A stretch of 50,355 nt of DNA from assembly GCA_028819235.1 (NCBI GenBank), contig JAPPMC010000306.1, positions 1-50,355 of the forward strand. The letters run 5' to 3'. How positions within the stretch are numbered: the stretch's first letter is position 1; the number at the start of each line of letters is the position of its first letter. This document shows positions 42,176 through 50,355 of the stretch, piece by piece. Both the position numbers and the translations under genes were made by a program. The stretch is from Bryobacterales bacterium. Its GTDB lineage: Bacteria > Acidobacteriota > Terriglobia > Bryobacterales > UBA6623. The notes beneath the pieces were generated by a model. That model was not told the DNA's origin, did not search any database, and worked only from the letters and a program-made list of their open reading frames with translations.

Positions 42176-43561
42176 TCACCTCGCCTGCGGGATCGTGTTC
42201 CACCACGCAACCAGGGCCGTTCGAAGGCGCCGAAGGACTTCGGGCCGCTCGGCTGCGATATTCTCGGTCTCGTCGAAGCCCTCTCGAAAGTCGTAGAGTT
42301 CGGCCCGATTCCCGTCCGCGTTCATCAGCAGCTTCCACTCGCCGTCCCGTACAGCGAGCGCCGGGCTGCGGTCGGATTCCAGTCCGGGCCGCAAGTAGCT
42401 GGAGTCCCGGCCATACTCCCAGTACAGCGCTCCCGACCGGCGGGGCTCAGCACCGCGGAACGCGGCGCTCATGTCGAGCCCGTCGAGGCTCGAGCCCGCT
42501 CGGGCAATGCCGGCCAACGCGCAGAAGGTCGGAAAGAGATCCAGCGCGCTGATCACAGTCTCGGAGTTGGTCCTGCCACTCGGGAAGTTCCCCGTCCACC
42601 GCACGATCAGCGGCTCCCGAATCCCGCCCTCGTACAGGCTCCACTTGCGGCCGCGGAGGCCGGCCGTGCTCCCCGGCGGGTCGTAGCCCTCGTCGTAGTA
42701 GCGCTTCCAGGCGGTTGGTCCGTTGTCGCTGGCCAGCGCAAGGATCGTGCGCTCGCCCAGACCGAGGTCATCGATTTCCCCGAATAGCCTTCCCAACTGC
42801 CGGTCCATCTCGTCGATGACGGCGAAGTACTCCTGTCGGTACGGGTTTGCGGAGAATCGCTCGAACTTAGCGAGCAGTTCGGGCTTGGGGTAGAAGCGGT
42901 CGTGGACGTCATTGAGCCAAAGGTGCAGGTAGAAGGGCCGCTCCCGATTGCGCCGGACGAAGTCGATTGCGCGATCGACGTAGATCTCGGTCATCTCGTG
43001 CTTGTCGACTTGCACAACTTTGCCTTGGCCGAGCTTCCTGCTCTGGTCCGAGAGGCCTCCCGGGGGGAGGACTCGATCTCCGAGCCCCTCGAAGGACACG
43101 AGCGACTCCTGAAAGCCGTAAGCCTGGGGCAGCGGGGCGTCGTCGACGTCCCGCCCGCCGCCCATGTGCCACTTCCCGAAGTGGGCGGTCGCGTAGCCGG
43201 AGTTCTGGAAGGTCCTCGCTACGGCCGGAGCGGCCGGGTCCAAGTAGTCCCTCATCCCCCGCTCTTCGTTGCGGTGCCGCGAGTTCAGGAAGGAGTGGAT
43301 GAGGTGCCGGGACGGGTGCTGGCCGGTGGTGATTCCCACGCGCGACGGGGAGCAGATCGGGGACGCTACGTAGAACTGCTCAAACCGCACACCCTGCGCT
43401 GCGAGCGCGTCGATGTTCGGCGTTGATATGGCGTTGTTCCCGTAACAGCTGAGGTCGCCGTAGCCAAGGTCGTCGATGAGCACGAGCACGACGTTGGGCC
43501 GCTCCTCGGCGGCTGCGACGGTCGCCAACGTCGTCAGCAGGATGAGTGCGCGGACCGACAT
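42176..43561 (-). CDS. Exported sulfatase (arylsulfatase/N-acetylgalactosamine-sulfatase type)
   Basis: A 461-residue type I sulfatase. A signal peptide (SVRALILLTTLATVAAA) leads to RPNVVLVLIDDLGYGDLSCY with the calcium-binding DD. The formylglycine site is C70-SPSR (ASPICSPSRVGITTG). HFGKWHMGG and ALASDNGPTAWKR are conserved metal and substrate segments of the arylsulfatase A/GALNS branch, distinct from the two other sulfatases in this window. ATG 43561 begins the signal. It is divergent from a Gfo/Idh gene 127 bp away, and a dipeptidase follows after 7 bp. Activation needs a formylglycine-generating enzyme or anaerobic sulfatase-maturing enzyme, neither of which is in the window. Confidence 0.92.
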   Translation of the reverse strand: MSVRALILLTTLATVAAAEERPNVVLVLIDDLGYGDLSCYGNNAISTPNIDALAAQGVRFEQFYVASPICSPSRVGITTGQHPSRHLIHSFLNSRHRNEERGMRDYLDPAAPAVARTFQNSGYATAHFGKWHMGGGRDVDDAPLPQAYGFQESLVSFEGLGDRVLPPGGLSDQSRKLGQGKVVQVDKHEMTEIYVDRAIDFVRRNRERPFYLHLWLNDVHDRFYPKPELLAKFERFSANPYRQEYFAVIDEMDRQLGRLFGEIDDLGLGERTILALASDNGPTAWKRYYDEGYDPPGSTAGLRGRKWSLYEGGIREPLIVRWTGNFPSGRTNSETVISALDLFPTFCALAGIARAGSSLDGLDMSAAFRGAEPRRSGALYWEYGRDSSYLRPGLESDRSPALAVRDGEWKLLMNADGNRAELYDFREGFDETENIAAERPEVLRRLRTALVAWWNTIPQAR

Positions 43562-43688
43562 AGCTCGGCGACGGCTTTGCGCAGCGCTGGGCGCTAGGCG
43601 CATTGCGCATCATAACGCGGCACGGCTGGGGAGCGGGGTCGGATAGCCTACGCTTAGACAGGCGGCCGTCGGCTGCCCTGATCCAAGC

Positions 43689-44951
43689 ATGAACCGTCGC
43701 CAAGCCATCGCCACTGCCGCAGCCACCGCGGCTTCTTACTCCCGGATCCTCGGTGCCAACGACCGGGTCCATCTGGGCGCCATCGGAACAGGCAATCGGG
43801 GAGGGCCGGTCTGGAAGGAAGCCCTGCGGCAGCCGGATGTCGAGCCCGGCGCCGTATGCGACGTTTACGAGCCGCACTTGGAGGCTGCATTGAGCGCGGC
43901 CGGCGGACGGGCCAAGGCCTACCGCGATTTCCGCGACATGCTCCAGCACGGCCCGTTGGACGCCGTGTTGATAGCCACGCCCGACCACTGGCACGCGATC
44001 CAGACCATCCAAGCGTGCAAGGCCGGTTTGGACGTGTACGTAGAGAAACCCCTTTCCCTCACGGTCGTGGAGGGTCGGGCGATGGTGGCGGCAGCACGGA
44101 AGTACGAGCGCGTCGTCCAGACCGGTAGCCAGCAGCGTTCCGGACCGCACTACGCCGAGGCTGTGCAGATCCTGCGCGCGGGCGAGATCGGCACGGTCCA
44201 CCACGTGGAGGCTGGCCTAGAGCGAAATTCGATGCCCGGCTTCGGAAATCCGCCCGACGGTCAGGCACCAGCGAACCTCAATTACGACCTCTGGCTCGGT
44301 CCTGCCCCGAGCAGGCCGTTCAATCCGCTGCGCGGCATGTACCACTTCCGATGGTTCTGGGACTACTCCGGCGGTCAGATGACGAATTGGGGCGCGCACA
44401 ACATCGACATTGGCCGCTGGGGCATGGGGTGCGAAGCCCCGCTGAGCGTGTCTGGCTGTGGCGGTCGCTACGCGATCCGTGACGGAGGCGAGACGCCGGA
44501 TGTGCAGCAGGTGCTCTATGAGATCGAGGGCGGTGTGCTGACTTGGTCCGTTCGCGAGATGAACGGCACGCGCGGGGCGTACTTGACGTTCCACGGGACC
44601 AAAGGAGACCTCGAGGTTTCTAGGGGGGGATATGCGATTCGTGGACAGCAGTGGCAGGGCAACCCGCCCGCGATGGTCGAAGACCGTGATGTTCGTCCCG
44701 AGAACGCCTCGCGGGAGTTGACCGCGCTTCATATCAGGAACTTTCTCGACTGCGTCAAGAGCCGGGAACGGCCGAACGCCGATGTGGAAATCGGCCATCT
44801 CACGGCTGTCTTTTGCCACCTGGGCAATATTGCGACGAGGTTGGGCCGCACACTGCGCTGGGACCCTTCCGCGGAGAGAGTCGAGGGTGACGAGGAGGCG
44901 AATGCGGCTCTGTCGAAGCCCTACCGCAGCCCCTGGACGCTTGATGCGTAA
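43689..44951 (+). CDS. Gfo/Idh/MocA-family oxidoreductase, Tat-exported
   Basis: A 420-residue NAD(P)-dependent dehydrogenase. A twin-arginine leader (MNRRQAIATAAATAAS) precedes the Rossmann fold with GAIGTGNRGG, IATPDHWHAIQT and the catalytic VYVEKPLSL (Lys in EKP). The C-terminal half is the substrate-binding domain. Tat export with bound cofactor is characteristic of the many paralogues in Acidobacteriota and Planctomycetota that act on glycosides or inositols in the periplasm. The substrate is not deducible. It is divergent from the sulfatase and converges on the PQQ-like gene (21 bp between stops). Confidence 0.92.
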   Translation: MNRRQAIATAAATAASYSRILGANDRVHLGAIGTGNRGGPVWKEALRQPDVEPGAVCDVYEPHLEAALSAAGGRAKAYRDFRDMLQHGPLDAVLIATPDHWHAIQTIQACKAGLDVYVEKPLSLTVVEGRAMVAAARKYERVVQTGSQQRSGPHYAEAVQILRAGEIGTVHHVEAGLERNSMPGFGNPPDGQAPANLNYDLWLGPAPSRPFNPLRGMYHFRWFWDYSGGQMTNWGAHNIDIGRWGMGCEAPLSVSGCGGRYAIRDGGETPDVQQVLYEIEGGVLTWSVREMNGTRGAYLTFHGTKGDLEVSRGGYAIRGQQWQGNPPAMVEDRDVRPENASRELTALHIRNFLDCVKSRERPNADVEIGHLTAVFCHLGNIATRLGRTLRWDPSAERVEGDEEANAALSKPYRSPWTLDA

Positions 44952-44972
44952 GGTTGGCCGCCCCGACCGTCC

Positions 44973-46301
44973 TTAGGTGGAGATCTTGTACAGCTGCGAG
45001 TGTGTGCGGATTAGCAGGCTCCCCTTCGCGATGGCCGGCGTCGCCATGCACATCTCTCCGAGGGGATTGTTGTGCGAGAACCTGTACTTGGGCCCAGCCT
45101 CGACAACATAGGTTGTGCCGTTCTCGTCTAGGCAGAAGATGTGCCCGCCGTAGGCCCAAGGCGAGGCGGTGAAGTTGCCCGACTCCCGCGAGATGCGCTG
45201 CTTGCCGTAGACCTCCTCACCGGTCCGTGCGTCGTGGCAGGTCAGGAATCCCCGGTCAAACAGCGTGTAATAGAGTCCTCTGTACACCAGCCCGGAAGGA
45301 TGATAGGGGCCACCCTGCGGCACGCTCCACACGATGAAGTTGTTCGATGTCTGGCCTTCCGGAAGCGTGATGTCGCCGGATGCCCCTGACCTGATGGCGT
45401 AGATCGGCCGCTCTTGGCTGTTGTGGTAGCCAGATGTCACGTACAACAAGTCACCGCTCGCGAAGGGTGACGGGATGGCGAGCGACGACAGCCTGCCCAG
45501 CTCCCACAGGGGAGTTCCGTCGGTGTCGTAGGACCGGATCTTGTTGCGGCCCATTGTGATGATCTCGGTGCGCTTCTCGTTGCGCCACACGAAGGGCGTC
45601 GACCAACCTGTCGGCTCGCCGCGCGGTACCCTCCAAATCTCGCGTCCGGTGGCCTTCTCGAGGGCGATCAGGTAAGACTCGTCCTCGTTGTCGTTGTTGA
45701 TGTATAGGTGTCCTCCGTGGAGCGCGGGTGAGGATGCCGTGCCATAGCCCCACCTTGTCCGGACCGGGTGCCAATTCTTTGACCAGACCACTTGACCGTC
45801 CAAGTCGAGGCACCAGGTCCCGAGGTCGCCCACGTGGGCGAATATGTGCGCGCCGTCCGTGACGCAGGTCTCCGAGGCGTAAGTGTTCTTGCGGTGACGT
45901 CCCACCTCCGGCACGCCCCTATGCAGTTCCGAGCTCCAAAGGGCCCTCCCTGTGGCGAGGTCTAGGCAGTGTGCCAGCCAGCGGTGCTCCTCGTCAGGCT
46001 TGGGACTTTCGACGGCACCCTCATAGAAGCCTCCTTTCGGGGTGGCGTGACCACCGGCAGACTCGGCGGAGGTCAGCACGATCCTGTCGCCGGACACGAT
46101 CGGCGAGGACCACCCGCTCCCACCAATCTTGGCGCGCCAAGCCACGTTGTTCGCGGTGTCCCACGTGTGCGGCAGTCCTTCCTCGTCGGCCGGCACTCCT
46201 GTGGAACCGGGTCCGCGGAATTGGGGCCAGTCGCCTCGGCCAGTTCGTCGCCACAACGGCGCTACGATGGCTGCGGATAGTAGGCTTCGTCGGGTTAGCA
46301 T
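44973..46301 (-). CDS. PQQ-like beta-propeller repeat protein, exported
   Basis: A 442-residue protein with a twin-arginine-type leader (MLTRRSLLSAAIVAPLW) followed by WPQFRGPGSTGV, the hallmark of the outer-membrane/periplasmic PQQ-like propeller group. Blades such as RWLAHCLDLATGRALWSSEL, YLIALEKATGREIWRVPRG and LTCHDARTGEEVYGKQRI repeat the Ala-x-Asp/Glu-x-x-TGx-x-x-W pattern. It lacks the PQQ-binding catalytic residues of true quinoprotein dehydrogenases, so a binding or scaffolding role is likelier than catalysis. A single-gene unit. Confidence 0.88.
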   Translation of the reverse strand: MLTRRSLLSAAIVAPLWRRTGRGDWPQFRGPGSTGVPADEEGLPHTWDTANNVAWRAKIGGSGWSSPIVSGDRIVLTSAESAGGHATPKGGFYEGAVESPKPDEEHRWLAHCLDLATGRALWSSELHRGVPEVGRHRKNTYASETCVTDGAHIFAHVGDLGTWCLDLDGQVVWSKNWHPVRTRWGYGTASSPALHGGHLYINNDNEDESYLIALEKATGREIWRVPRGEPTGWSTPFVWRNEKRTEIITMGRNKIRSYDTDGTPLWELGRLSSLAIPSPFASGDLLYVTSGYHNSQERPIYAIRSGASGDITLPEGQTSNNFIVWSVPQGGPYHPSGLVYRGLYYTLFDRGFLTCHDARTGEEVYGKQRISRESGNFTASPWAYGGHIFCLDENGTTYVVEAGPKYRFSHNNPLGEMCMATPAIAKGSLLIRTHSQLYKIST

Positions 46302-46399
46302 CGGTGCTCGGAGCGGTCTGAGGGACTCTCACCCCAATGGAACCGCCACCATACTGTAACCATTCGGGTGGCGGGTCTTCCACCGACCGTCGCGGGCCG

Positions 46400-47881
46400 T
46401 CAGCGGGCTCCGAGCGAAGCCATCTGCTGGTAGAAGGCGATGCCGGAAATGCCGAGGAAGAATAGGAAGCACGCGATTTGGCCGACCTGCATCAACATGG
46501 GCGGCTGCAGAGCGGCGGGCATCAGCTTGCGGTTGACCTGTAGGGCATGAAGCGCCGTGGCGCTGAGGCCGAGATTCCGCAGCGCTCCCGTGACGATTGC
46601 CAAGAACAGCGGATCAGGCGTGAGCCGGAGGGCGATTAAGCCCCACAGGAAGTAGAGTCCCATGATCGTGTAATAGATCGTCTTGACCTCGTTGCCGCGC
46701 ATGTGCCGGACGTGCCGGCTTCCGGTCCAGATCACCTCGGTCCAGCGACGGATGATGTTGTCGATATCCGAGATCTGGCCCGGCGAAAGCACGATGAAAC
46801 CGCAGAGCAGCGTCAGGAACCAGAAGATCTCTCCCGACCGATCCGCGATTCCACGGGCTGTCATGGCCGCAGCCGCGTGCCCTTGGACTTCCGCGCCGGC
46901 AATGTATTCGAGCGACAGCATCGACGGCAGCGCCATCCCTATCAGGCACGCCCAGAACCAGACGCCGAGCTGGTCCCGCAATAGATGCCGCATCCATCCG
47001 CGCCAACGGCGCAGGGAAGCGTCGCTAATCTGGAAGACCTTGCCCACGTGGGCCAGCTCGACCTTCTTACCTCCGACCATGCTGGGAATGGCACCCACCA
47101 GCGGCCCCATGCCCCACCCTTTGTCGCGGGCGTAGTTCGAGAAGGCGGTGTTGCTCATTCCGCCGGTTCCCGCGATCGCGGCGAACGCTGCGAGCGTGGC
47201 CCAGTCAACCTCCTGATCCGGGAATGAGCCGAACTTCACAAATCCGGTGAATACCGCCACCCAGGTGTCCCAGCTCACTAGGAACAGGGAGATGAAGCCG
47301 AGGTAGCCCAAGACCAGCACGATCTTGGTAACCATCACTTTCTCGACGGTGTTGTAGATCTTGCCTCCGAAGATCAGCGGGACGAATGCCAGGGAAAAGA
47401 CCCCGTACGAGACCCAGCGCAGCACATCCTGGTGTTCCTCGCCAGGCAGGTCGCCAAGGAAGGCAGCCACCAGCGGAACGGCCGCGTTAGAGGCCAGGTA
47501 GGGCCAGATTCCGCCGAGGTCGAGCAGCAGGTAGAAGAACACCCAGAAGCGCGGCCCAGGATTGGTCCTGAAGAAGCCGACCAAGATCGGCTCCCCGGTG
47601 TAGAGTGTGTACCGCATCATCGACAGGTTGTGGCTCACCTGCAGCAGGATGCTGAGCGTCGCGATCCACATGAGCTGCCCGCCGTAACGGGCTGTCACGA
47701 TTGGGCCGAAGAGCCACTCCCCGCCCCCGATCGCGCTGCCCGCGAGCAGCAGGCCGGGTCCGATCAGCAGCCTCCAGTGCTTCCAGCCGAACTCAGGGGC
47801 GCGGGGGAGACGGCCGCTCTCCCAGGCCGGGAAATGCCGCGCCGCCTTGTCGCGCACTTCTGCGGAGTTATCGGCGGGCAT
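46400..47881 (-). CDS. Nramp-related membrane carrier lacking canonical metal motifs
   Basis: A 493-residue protein with about 11-12 membrane helices of the Nramp/APC fold. In place of the DPGN metal motif of helix 1 it has GGGEWLFGP (52-60), and in place of the MPH motif of helix 6 it has GGMSNTAFSNY (240-250). The direct metal ligands Asp, Asn and Met-His of classic Nramps are therefore absent or moved, and divalent manganese/iron transport should not be assumed. The N-terminal 35 residues are cytosolic and charged. Homologues with GGGEW are known to me mostly from Planctomycetota and Acidobacteriota. It is 36 bp after mtaB on the same strand. Confidence 0.85.
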   Translation of the reverse strand: MPADNSAEVRDKAARHFPAWESGRLPRAPEFGWKHWRLLIGPGLLLAGSAIGGGEWLFGPIVTARYGGQLMWIATLSILLQVSHNLSMMRYTLYTGEPILVGFFRTNPGPRFWVFFYLLLDLGGIWPYLASNAAVPLVAAFLGDLPGEEHQDVLRWVSYGVFSLAFVPLIFGGKIYNTVEKVMVTKIVLVLGYLGFISLFLVSWDTWVAVFTGFVKFGSFPDQEVDWATLAAFAAIAGTGGMSNTAFSNYARDKGWGMGPLVGAIPSMVGGKKVELAHVGKVFQISDASLRRWRGWMRHLLRDQLGVWFWACLIGMALPSMLSLEYIAGAEVQGHAAAAMTARGIADRSGEIFWFLTLLCGFIVLSPGQISDIDNIIRRWTEVIWTGSRHVRHMRGNEVKTIYYTIMGLYFLWGLIALRLTPDPLFLAIVTGALRNLGLSATALHALQVNRKLMPAALQPPMLMQVGQIACFLFFLGISGIAFYQQMASLGAR

Positions 47882-47917
47882 GGCGAGAATTCTACCCCAG
47901 CGTCCAGCCGGGAGCGG

Positions 47918-49261
47918 TCATGCCACAGGCAGCCCGACGGTGCGGCTCTCCTCGACGGAATCGACGCGGACCCGAAGGATCTTGGGTGCGCCGGAGACTG
48001 ACCGCGAAAGGTCAATCTGGACGAAATTAGTGGTCAGGGCGCGGCTGGCGGCGTGTTCCGTACCCAGCGCCACGGCCGAGACTGTTCTGCCAAGAAGACC
48101 TTTTCGGAACGTGAAGTTCTTGCGACGAATCAGTTCTCGCAGGATGCGACTGCGCTGCCGCTTCACCGCCTTGGGGATCTGGCGGCCGAACTTCGAGGCT
48201 TCCGTGCCATCACGCGGCGAGTACGGGAATACGTGCAGGTATGTGAAGGGCAGCTGCTCCACCAGAGAAAAGGTCTCCTCGAACTCGGACTCAGTCTCGC
48301 CTGGGAAGCCGACCATCACGTCCGCTCCGATTGCGGCGTCGGGCATGGCTGCTCGGGCGAGTTTGACCCTTGATGCGTAGTACCCGGACCGGTAGCAGCG
48401 TCGCATTCGCCTTAGTACAGCGTCTGATCCGGACTGCAGGGGCATATGGACGTGATCCGCGATCCTTGGCGAGGAGGCAACCAGATTCAAGAGGTCTTGC
48501 GACCAATCCATCGGCTCCACCGAACTGAGGCGGACGCGGCGCACTTCCGTCTCCGCAAGGATTCGGCGCACGAGTGCCGCCAGCCGTGGCCGACCGTTCA
48601 AGTCCCGGCCCCACCTGCCGAGATTGATTCCCGTTAGTACGACTTCCGGGTACCGCCGCTGCATCCTCCGGATCTCGCGGACGACAGACTCACCGGGCGC
48701 GCTGCGGCTGCGACCCCGGACGGCCGGGATCACGCAGAATGCGCAGCGATTGTCGCAGCCGTCCTGAACCTTCACATTGGGACGGCTGCGGCCCAAAGGA
48801 GCAGCTGCCGACGCGCTGTCGAGTGTTCGTCGGGTTTGGATGTCGCCGACAACTACCCCACCCCGCCGGACTTGCCCGTGGTACGCGACGTTCGCTGGCT
48901 TGGTGCCCTGTATCTGCACGAGTGGCGGAGCGACCAGGCCGCCGAGCCGGTGCTTGTGGGAATTGCCGACGACGAAGTTCACGCCCTGTATGGCCTTCAG
49001 TGCGTTTGGGTCCCGCTGGGCATAGCAGCCGGTCACTACGATCGTCGAGTCAGGGTTGGAGCGGCGGATTCTCCGGATTGTGCTTCGCGCATCCCGGTCT
49101 GCCTCCGCAGTGACCGTGCATGTGTTGACCACAACCAAGTCTGCCGTCAGGTGGTCGTGGCTCTGGCGGAGGCCGCGCAATTCAAGGTCTGCCGCAATTG
49201 CGGCGCCGTCCGACTGCGACGTGCGGCAGCCGAAATTCTTGACGCTGAACAGCCGTTCCAT
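47918..49261 (-). CDS. mtaB: tRNA t6A37 methylthiotransferase MtaB
   Basis: A 447-residue radical SAM enzyme converting t6A37 to ms2t6A37 in ANN-decoding tRNAs. The N-terminal MTTase domain has the auxiliary-cluster cysteines C12 (FGCRTSQSD), C48 (VNTCTV) and C79 (VTGCY). The radical SAM core has C169, C173 and C176 (DGCDNRCAFCVIP), and a C-terminal TRAM-like domain follows. NFGCRTSQ-type starts distinguish MtaB from MiaB (GCQMN). All six cluster cysteines are present. It lies 36 bp before the Nramp-related gene and 191 bp from the PhoX-like pseudogene. Confidence 0.93.
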   Translation of the reverse strand: MERLFSVKNFGCRTSQSDGAAIAADLELRGLRQSHDHLTADLVVVNTCTVTAEADRDARSTIRRIRRSNPDSTIVVTGCYAQRDPNALKAIQGVNFVVGNSHKHRLGGLVAPPLVQIQGTKPANVAYHGQVRRGGVVVGDIQTRRTLDSASAAAPLGRSRPNVKVQDGCDNRCAFCVIPAVRGRSRSAPGESVVREIRRMQRRYPEVVLTGINLGRWGRDLNGRPRLAALVRRILAETEVRRVRLSSVEPMDWSQDLLNLVASSPRIADHVHMPLQSGSDAVLRRMRRCYRSGYYASRVKLARAAMPDAAIGADVMVGFPGETESEFEETFSLVEQLPFTYLHVFPYSPRDGTEASKFGRQIPKAVKRQRSRILRELIRRKNFTFRKGLLGRTVSAVALGTEHAASRALTTNFVQIDLSRSVSGAPKILRVRVDSVEESRTVGLPVA

Positions 49262-49452
49262 GGCTCAGCACCATTACACCACCAACTAGAAGCTCCCAGA
49301 CCCGGTCAGGCTGGACTCGCGGTTGGGGCACTGACCGTGCTTGTTTTCGCTCTGGTACCGGTCCCGTTGGGCTACCCAACCTCGGATGGCCAAGCCACCG
49401 TGCGGTTGCCTGGCCCGTTGCGTGGCCCGCAATCGGGGAATCCCCCAGTCGG

Positions 49453-50355
49453 TCAGGCGCCTATGTGAAACGGCGACATGGTGCGGGTCACAGCCACGAC
49501 GGTTGGACGGTTGACGATCATTCGGTTCTCGCGAGTTCCCCCTTCACCCGGGTGCTGGATCGAGACCAGCATCAAATTCAAATCCTGTCGCGGGTTCATG
49601 ATGACGGAGGCACACTCGGCCCCGGCCACCCCGCTGAAGATCTGCTTGATTGAACCTCTCTCCGCACCTTCGGCAGGCACGAAGAAAATCCCGTCGTTGA
49701 TTCCAATCGTGCGGGGCTGGCCATTCGTCGCGATCAGCAGGTTGCCCTGCCTGTCGAAGGACAGGTTGTCCGGATTGGCAATCTTGCTGACCATGGATGT
49801 GTCGAACCCGGCGAAGGAAGAAGGCGCCTTGGGACGGATCGGCCAGGTCGCCGCACAGCATGAATATCTCCCAGCTGAAGCTCCGGGCTCCGTTGTCGCC
49901 CCCAGCTTCCGTGATTTCCACGATGTGGCCTATCGGATTCGGCGCTCCGGGATTCGCGGCCGTCTCGTCGCCGACTTGGCGGCGCGTATTGTTCGTCAGC
50001 GCCACGTATACACTCCCGGTCACGGGGTTGGCCTCGATATCCTCCGGCCTGTCCATCTGAGTTCCCCCCAGCAGGTCAGCGGCCTGCCTTGCGAAGAGGA
50101 GCACGTCTGCCTGACCCTCGAAACCGCTGGTCGCGTTGAGCGCGCCGTTCTCATGGGTCAGCGGCAGCCACTCGCCGCTGCCGTCGGCGTTGAACTTGGC
50201 TACGTAGAGAGTTCTGCTGTCCAGTAGGCGCATCGCGGCCTTGCGGTCCGACTCCTCATTCGTACCGTCGGACACGTACTCAAACCGTGCGTCGTCGCCT
50301 AGGTAGTGCTTGCGCCAAAACCCTTCGTGCTCCTTATATATGGGCAAACCGGACC
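49453..50355 (-). pseudogene. PhoX-like (DUF839) phosphatase gene with a frameshift, cut by the window edge
   Basis: The right end carries the 3' part of a PhoX-family gene, whose products are Tat-exported calcium/iron phosphatases. Frame one from the edge reads DDARFEYVSDG, LYVAKFNADGSGEWLPLTHE, PEDIEANPVTGSVYVALTNN and DLADPSQGAFF. The sequence then continues in another frame as AGFDTSMVSKIANPDNLSFD and MLVSIQHPGEGG to the stop at 49453. At the junction (about 49812-49822) the plus strand reads GAAGGAAGAAG, where removing four bases restores the frame. This looks like a slipped-strand duplication or a sequencing error. The 5' end lies outside the window. Confidence 0.8.

Noticed and set aside
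1..50355. CRISPR arrays and tRNA or rRNA genes.
   Set aside because: No regularly spaced direct repeats were seen. Apparent TTCGAATC-like words (for example near 27965 and 41404) lie inside coding genes with no cloverleaf around them.

Overview
The window is high-GC bacterial chromosome from a heterotroph with a Gram-negative envelope. Several things point to the Acidobacteriota (Bryobacterales/Solibacteres-like), although Planctomycetota or Gemmatimonadota relatives cannot be excluded by eye. They are three formylglycine sulfatases, exported Gfo/Idh/MocA and PQQ-propeller proteins, a BlaI/M56 sensor pair, a MacB-like ABC operon, and two hopanoid-associated genes (hpnJ, hpnA). I found no tRNA, rRNA, CRISPR array or intact insertion sequence.

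Layout. 0.1-2.0 kb: an OPT-family transporter. 2.1-8.2 kb: a minus-strand housekeeping run (phosphotransferase, rhomboid protease, tatA, trmFO, xerC, hpnJ). 8.3-18 kb: a plus-strand block with an SDR oxidoreductase, a four-gene MacAB-like ABC efflux or lipoprotein-export operon, an MFS carrier, a DsbD-family thiol reductase and a small cytochrome c. 17.9-26.6 kb: two sulfatases, a [2Fe-2S] ferredoxin-like protein and a secreted propeller. The same stretch holds a divergent pair, an ARPP-1 domain protein and an NrtR-type Nudix regulator, whose shared promoter carries two near-identical 17-bp boxes. The molybdoenzyme MsrP closes it. 27.3-33 kb: an SMP-30-like lactonase overlapping galM, then hpnA, hspQ and htpG. 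33-40.4 kb is the accessory part. It holds a decayed P4-type integrase, a blaI-M56 pair with a perfect palindromic operator, a broken propeller lipoprotein directly downstream, and about 1.6 kb with only one credible small gene. 40.4-50.4 kb: tpx, a sulfatase-dipeptidase pair, a Gfo/Idh oxidoreductase, a PQQ-like propeller, an Nramp-related carrier lacking the canonical metal motifs, mtaB, and a frameshifted PhoX-like gene running off the right edge.

How it fits together. TatA, the Tat-type leaders (sulfatase, MsrP, Gfo/Idh, PQQ propeller), DsbD, cytochrome c and MsrP describe an active, redox-maintained periplasm. The sulfatases, galM, the lactonase and the Gfo/Idh enzyme suggest growth on sulfated or complex polysaccharide. 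The parts most worth following up are the NrtR/ARPP-1 switch, the repeat-built sensor of the M56 protein with its decayed neighbour, a 59-nt multi-stem hairpin in a gene-free stretch at 21.2 kb, and the Nramp-like carrier without its metal ligands.
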